From positions 1 through 64,000 of the forward strand of contig JAUIMB010000009.1 in NCBI GenBank assembly GCA_030432635.1: a stretch of DNA of 64,000 nt, given 5' to 3'. Positions 60,867 through 64,000 of the stretch are shown piece by piece (position 1 is the first letter of the stretch; each line of letters opens with the position of its first letter). This DNA comes from Bacteroidia bacterium. GTDB lineage: Bacteria; Bacteroidota; Bacteroidia; Flavobacteriales; Flavobacteriaceae. Position numbers and translations under genes: made by a program. A model generated the notes under the pieces. That model was not told the DNA's origin and did not search any database. It saw only the letters and a program-made list of their open reading frames with translations.

Positions 60867-61601
60867 ATGAAAACATTAAAATCAATTTTATTGAGCGTTT
60901 GCTTTTTATTTATGCTACCTCTTTCGTCCCAAGCACAAGAAGTGGAAAGTTACCTTATTGACATGACAACATATACTGTGAAATTTGGGCATGATGCCAA
61001 TTTTACGGATGGTGTAAAAAAATGGATCAAATGCTACAAAGACAACAATGGCAAAGGCACTTGGAACACTTGGCATCGATTACAAGGCAATAGCAATGAA
61101 TACGTTGTCGTAACAAGAAAAGACAATTGGGCTGCCATGGATGAAAGCGATCCAGTTGGCAAAATGTGTAGCCCAATAGCAATGCAATCTATCGTGCCTC
61201 ATATTGAAAGTGTTGAAATTGGTATTGGAAAGTACATGCCAAATTACAGTAAAAATAGTGCACTCGAAGATAATACCATTGTTTGGGTAACCAACTTTGA
61301 GGTGAAAGATGATACAGCTTTTAATGAGGTCGTTAAACAAGTTACTGAAACCATCGCTTCTAAGGAAGGCCAAAAAAGAGGATATTGGTACAGTATTCTT
61401 GGTGGTGAAGGTGCAGATTATTTTGTGTCCTCAGCTTTCAAGAATTTTGCCGACTTAGACAACGATAGAGATGGTGTTTGGAAAGTCTACGAAAGCGTAC
61501 ACGGAAAACCAAAAACCAAGGAGATTCGTGATAAGTTCAGGGCATCTGTTGAGGACATTTGGAGCTACCTATATACCCTGGAAAGCGATTTAAGTAAGTA
61601 A
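60867..61601 (+). CDS. Secreted protein of unknown function (duplicated ferredoxin-like halves)
   Basis: A 244-aa secreted protein with a signal peptide (MKTLKSILLS to SSQAQ, about 1-23). I recognise no family with certainty. The two halves (about 26-125 and 130-240) look alike in layout: a strand pair, a helix with W/Y residues (KKWIKCYKDNNGKGTWNTWH; TETIASKEGQKRGYWYSI) and a hydrophobic strand (EYVVVTRKDNW; DYFVSSAFKNF). This would fit two ferredoxin-like or NIPSNAP-type halves. It stands apart from its neighbours by 194 bp and 286 bp. An AT-rich leader precedes it with a clear ATG context. Confidence 0.65.
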   Translation: MKTLKSILLSVCFLFMLPLSSQAQEVESYLIDMTTYTVKFGHDANFTDGVKKWIKCYKDNNGKGTWNTWHRLQGNSNEYVVVTRKDNWAAMDESDPVGKMCSPIAMQSIVPHIESVEIGIGKYMPNYSKNSALEDNTIVWVTNFEVKDDTAFNEVVKQVTETIASKEGQKRGYWYSILGGEGADYFVSSAFKNFADLDNDRDGVWKVYESVHGKPKTKEIRDKFRASVEDIWSYLYTLESDLSK

Positions 61602-61715
61602 ATTATAAGCTATTAATTAACCAATGCTGTTTGCAATTTTACAAGAAATGTTCTTTAGACATTATCATTCAAAGACTAAAGTATTTAGGGCATCTTAAAC
61701 AGTAAGTATCACAAA

Positions 61716-61829
61716 AAACAGGTAGTCGATCTATGCCAAATACCAGATCAAGGAGTTAGATAAATTAAGGATTTTGTCAATGTGTTGTATTAAGGGAATT
61801 ACAACCTGATCACTAACAACTACCTGTTT
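61716..61829. repeat. 114-bp inverted-repeat element with inner hairpin
   Basis: AAACAGGTAGT (61716-61726) and ACTACCTGTTT (61819-61829) are perfect 11-bp inverted copies. Inside, GTTGTA (61784-61789) and TACAAC (61800-61805) form a second hairpin. Size and terminal inverted repeats resemble a miniature element or a structured RNA; no target-site duplication is obvious. It lies between the unknown secreted protein and the truncated epimerase fragment. Confidence 0.5.
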
Positions 61830-61887
61830 CTTTTCAATCGGTCAGAAAACAGAATGTGCCTTCACCACTTAATTAAAATCAATCAAT

Positions 61888-62148
61888 ATGAAAAAAGCTG
61901 GCGTTATTGGTGGATCTGGTTTTATTGAAAGTGATGTTATTGCCTTGCTATTGCAAATACATTATGATGTTAAGGTATCAACTTCAGACATCTCTCAAAA
62001 CAAAAATTATCAGCACCTGATGGAATTGGAAGGCTCTGAAAACCTTCATGTTTGCGAGCTAGACATTTCTTCAAAATCTGATTTAAATAGTTTTATCAAG
62101 GACTGCGACCTCATTATTTATATGAGACCTTCGGACCTCACAATTTAA
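61888..62148 (+). pseudogene. 5' fragment of an NAD(P)-dependent epimerase/SDR gene
   Basis: Only 86 codons remain. The start MKKAGVIGGSGFIESDVIALL is the Rossmann glycine motif of extended short-chain dehydrogenases (GGSGFIGS in intact proteins), here GFIES. Further typical pieces are VKVSTSDISQNKNYQHL and KDCDLIIY. After that the frame turns to MRPSDLTI and stops; intact family members are about 320-350 aa and continue with the YxxxK active site. The missing part, and the substitution in the glycine motif, suggest a decayed gene or a deletion. A real start codon and leader precede it, so it may still be translated. It is 11 bp before the next gene. Confidence 0.72.
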
Positions 62149-62159
62149 AACACAAAAAC

Positions 62160-63038
62160 ATGAAAAAGCATATCCTGGCAACAGCCTTGTTTTTCTTGAG
62201 CATTACATTAGCAACTGCCCAAAAAAGCACTATAGAAAACGACATTAAAATGTACACCGAAGTTTGGGATCATATCATTAACAACGGTGAAATCCATTTA
62301 ATTAATGCCGATAACTTCGATGAAAACATTACCGCAATTTCTAATCCAGAAAACATTGTTGGGATTCCAAGCTTCAAAGCCTATTACCAAAATTTCATTA
62401 CTGGTTTTTCAAATCGGGAATTCAAAGTCATAAAAGCCTTCGGAATGGGTGACAAAATAGCAAAGCACTGGGAATTCAAAGGGACTCACACAGGCATGTT
62501 TTTTGGTATTCCAGCTACTGGAAACAAGGTTCATGTTCAAGGTGTAACCTTGGTTAAAATGAAAAATGGAAAAATCGCGGAAGAGCAAGATTTTATGGAC
62601 AACACAGTATTTATGGGTCAATTAGGCTCTACTTCAAACCCTAAAAACATAGGCATCATCGATACAGTATATAGCAATTTTTCCAAAGGAGATATTCCAT
62701 CGGTTTTGGCTCTTATGGATCCAAATATTATTTGGAATGAAGCTGAAAGCAATTCTTTGGCAGATGGAAATCCTTACATAGGACCTGATGCCGTTTTGAA
62801 TGGTGTTTTTGGACGACTTGGTGATAAATATTCTAGTTTCAAGTTAAAGAATATTGAACTACATAACATGTCAAACAATAAAGTATTGGCTACGCTTCGA
62901 TACGATGCTATTATCAAGAAAACCGGTAATGCCATTGATGTTCAAGTAGCACATTTATGGTCTCTTAAAAATGGTAAAATCATTGGTTTCCAACAGTATG
63001 CCGACACCAAAAAACTTGCTGACGCAGAAATGGAATAG
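62160..63038 (+). CDS. Secreted double SnoaL/NTF2-like protein
   Basis: A 292-aa exported protein with a signal peptide (1-20, ending TLATAQ). Two NTF2-like domains follow. The first (about 25-155) has the ester-cyclase/SnoaL-type segments FKAYYQNFITGFSNREFKV and HWEFKGTHTGMFFGIPATGNKV. The second (about 160-290) has IDTVYSNFSKGDIPSVLALMDPNIIWNE and a final VAHLWSLKNGKIIGFQQYADT. These folds bind small hydrophobic ligands or act as cyclases/isomerases, and the substrate cannot be told. Export of a two-domain SnoaL-like protein is notable. The gene lies 11 bp after the epimerase fragment. Confidence 0.82.
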   Translation: MKKHILATALFFLSITLATAQKSTIENDIKMYTEVWDHIINNGEIHLINADNFDENITAISNPENIVGIPSFKAYYQNFITGFSNREFKVIKAFGMGDKIAKHWEFKGTHTGMFFGIPATGNKVHVQGVTLVKMKNGKIAEEQDFMDNTVFMGQLGSTSNPKNIGIIDTVYSNFSKGDIPSVLALMDPNIIWNEAESNSLADGNPYIGPDAVLNGVFGRLGDKYSSFKLKNIELHNMSNNKVLATLRYDAIIKKTGNAIDVQVAHLWSLKNGKIIGFQQYADTKKLADAEME

Positions 63039-63050
63039 AACTTCAACCCA

Positions 63051-63593
63051 ATGATATATTATCTTTTACATCTTGCATACATATTTATTGGATCCAAATT
63101 CTTTTGGAGCAAGACAAATCTCACTTCAGACCTCAGTAGAAAACGATTTGTAAACATATTGGATTGCGACATGTTTAGATATATGGCCAATTCAAAATAC
63201 TCTTACTACATGGACTTTATTCGGTTTGAAAAAATGTTTCGATCCGAATTATTCGCCAACACTGTAAAAAAAGGAATGTATCCAGTGTTGGGCTCGCAGA
63301 AGGTAATTTATAAAATTCCTTTAAAACGTTGGTCATCATTTACCACTACCCTTGTTTTGGAAGGATGGGATGAGAAATGGGTATATCACAAACAGGTTTT
63401 TGAACAACACAATCGTATTGTAGCGATTGGTTATACAAAAGTAGCCTTTTGGAGAAACAAAAAAGCTCAAAACATTCCTAAAATCCTTAAAAACAGTGGT
63501 GTTAAACAATCTGAAATGCCAGTTCCTCAAAAAGTACGCTCTATTTTCGAAAGGGATTATGAGCTACTACAAACCAACACAACGCAAAACTAA
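63051..63593 (+). CDS. THEM6-like acyl-CoA thioesterase family protein
   Basis: A 180-aa hotdog-fold protein resembling THEM6/4HBT-type thioesterases. A hydrophobic N-terminus (MIYYLLHLAYIFIG) precedes the conserved ILDCDMFRYMANSKYSYYMDFIRFE, in which DxDxxxxMxNxxY is the family's active-site stretch. A strand YHKQVFEQHNRIVAIGYTKVAF follows. These enzymes hydrolyse acyl-CoA or related thioesters, but many have no tested substrate. The gene is 12 bp after the SnoaL-like gene and 13 bp before the MFS gene, so the three probably form one operon. Confidence 0.8.
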   Translation: MIYYLLHLAYIFIGSKFFWSKTNLTSDLSRKRFVNILDCDMFRYMANSKYSYYMDFIRFEKMFRSELFANTVKKGMYPVLGSQKVIYKIPLKRWSSFTTTLVLEGWDEKWVYHKQVFEQHNRIVAIGYTKVAFWRNKKAQNIPKILKNSGVKQSEMPVPQKVRSIFERDYELLQTNTTQN

Positions 63594-63606
63594 ATCGTCA
63601 ACAACA

Positions 63607-64000
63607 ATGAAATCCAAAATATTGAAATCCGGTAAAAGTTTAAGTAGCAATCCCTTGGCGAGATATTTTTCATTTTCGGCGCTTTATATTGCCCAAGGGA
63701 TTCCTGAAGGCATTTTGTTTTACGCCATTCCTGCTTGGATGGCCATGAATGGAAAGTCACCTTTGGAGATTGGTGCTTTTACTGGAATTATAATCATTCC
63801 GTGGAGTTTTAAAATCCTGGCAGCACCATTAATGGATCGATTCACCTATTTAGCCATGGGCAGAAAACGACCATGGATCATTTTTGGGCAGCTCGGTTTG
63901 ATCTTTAGTTTTCTTAGTATGGCATTTGTTCCTGACCCATTGAACAATTTATCTGGACTGATGACTGTAGGCTTTATGATCAGTTTTTTCGGAGCATTTC
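63607..64000 (+). CDS. MFS transporter (AmpG-like), 3' end outside window
   Basis: Partial: 131 codons are seen from the ATG at 63607 to the right edge. Segments NPLARYFSFSALYIAQGIPEGILFYAIPAWMA and AAPLMDRFTYLAMGRKRPWIIF give two to three membrane helices. The cytoplasmic-loop motif DRFTYLAMGRKRPW is the MFS signature between helices 2 and 3 in the AmpG/peptide-acetyl-CoA-type subfamily. The substrate (muropeptide, acyl-CoA-related or other) cannot be decided from this part. Confidence 0.85.
   Translation, partial: MKSKILKSGKSLSSNPLARYFSFSALYIAQGIPEGILFYAIPAWMAMNGKSPLEIGAFTGIIIIPWSFKILAAPLMDRFTYLAMGRKRPWIIFGQLGLIFSFLSMAFVPDPLNNLSGLMTVGFMISFFGAF

Noticed and set aside
1-64000. CRISPR arrays, tRNA or rRNA genes
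   Set aside because: No regularly spaced short repeats with unique spacers and no cloverleaf-like intergenic stretch were seen; gaps are mostly too short.

Overview
The window reads as a chromosomal piece of a low-GC marine-type member of the Bacteroidota, most likely family Flavobacteriaceae. Four things support this. Several secreted proteins carry type IX secretion system (T9SS) C-terminal domains of type A or of the gliding-motility-associated type B. Most promoters match the Bacteroidota -7 consensus TAnnTTTG. Lipoproteins have acidic residues after the lipid cysteine. The housekeeping set (dapD, uvrB, sucC, COX15, TsaC, CCA-adding enzyme, cysH-type reductase) is typical. No tRNA, rRNA, CRISPR array, prophage or intact insertion sequence was seen.

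Layout. 1-960: 5' part of a secreted repeat protein that runs off the left edge. 1128-6566: an envelope-facing regulatory locus. It has an ECF sigma factor, a membrane anti-sigma-like protein with a TPR-like outer domain and a membrane-anchored NUC1-type nuclease on the minus strand. Divergently it has a short lipoprotein and a TPR-CHAT (caspase-like) protease. I consider this the best candidate for an undescribed system. 6912-10205: a PafA-like alkaline phosphatase and an MlaE/MlaF lipid transporter pair. 10209-17520: a minus-strand operon of a very large secreted VCBS/UnbV/vanadium-haloperoxidase fusion, a SprT-like metalloprotein, mannose-1-phosphate guanylyltransferase and a DUF389 membrane protein. 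17586-19764: a secreted Asp-box (BNR) propeller protein and an AraC-type regulator.

20244-30476: dapD, then a surface-glycan (lipooligosaccharide core) cluster. It holds a GT9 heptosyltransferase-like enzyme, three GT2 enzymes, a Kdo/LPS kinase-like protein, two GT4 enzymes, two further glycosyltransferase-like proteins and a small methyltransferase-like protein. Strand direction alternates repeatedly, with convergent ends that touch or overlap. 30503-36133: TsaC, CCA nucleotidyltransferase, heme A synthase, a pRiA4b-ORF3-like acidic-tail protein and a two-gene ABC exporter. 36254-52029: five consecutive giant secreted proteins with type B T9SS sorting domains. They are built from choice-of-anchor L domains, CARDB-like, IPT/TIG and lamin-tail modules and many Cys-Asp-starting repeats. 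The last contains six nearly identical 222-bp repeats.

52064-64000: uvrB, a TerB-like protein, a YehS/DUF1456 protein, an APS/PAPS reductase preceded by a perfect inverted repeat, a lipocalin-like lipoprotein and sucC with a clear terminator. Then come a TPR sensor histidine kinase with its LytTR response regulator, a secreted protein of unknown function and a 114-bp inverted-repeat element next to a truncated epimerase fragment. The window ends with a double SnoaL-like protein, a THEM6-like thioesterase and the start of an MFS transporter.

Several gene starts were revised because the TAnnTTTG promoter box lies inside or downstream of the longest possible open frame. At least four genes appear to start with TTG. 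All assignments rest on reading motifs by eye; no database search was run.
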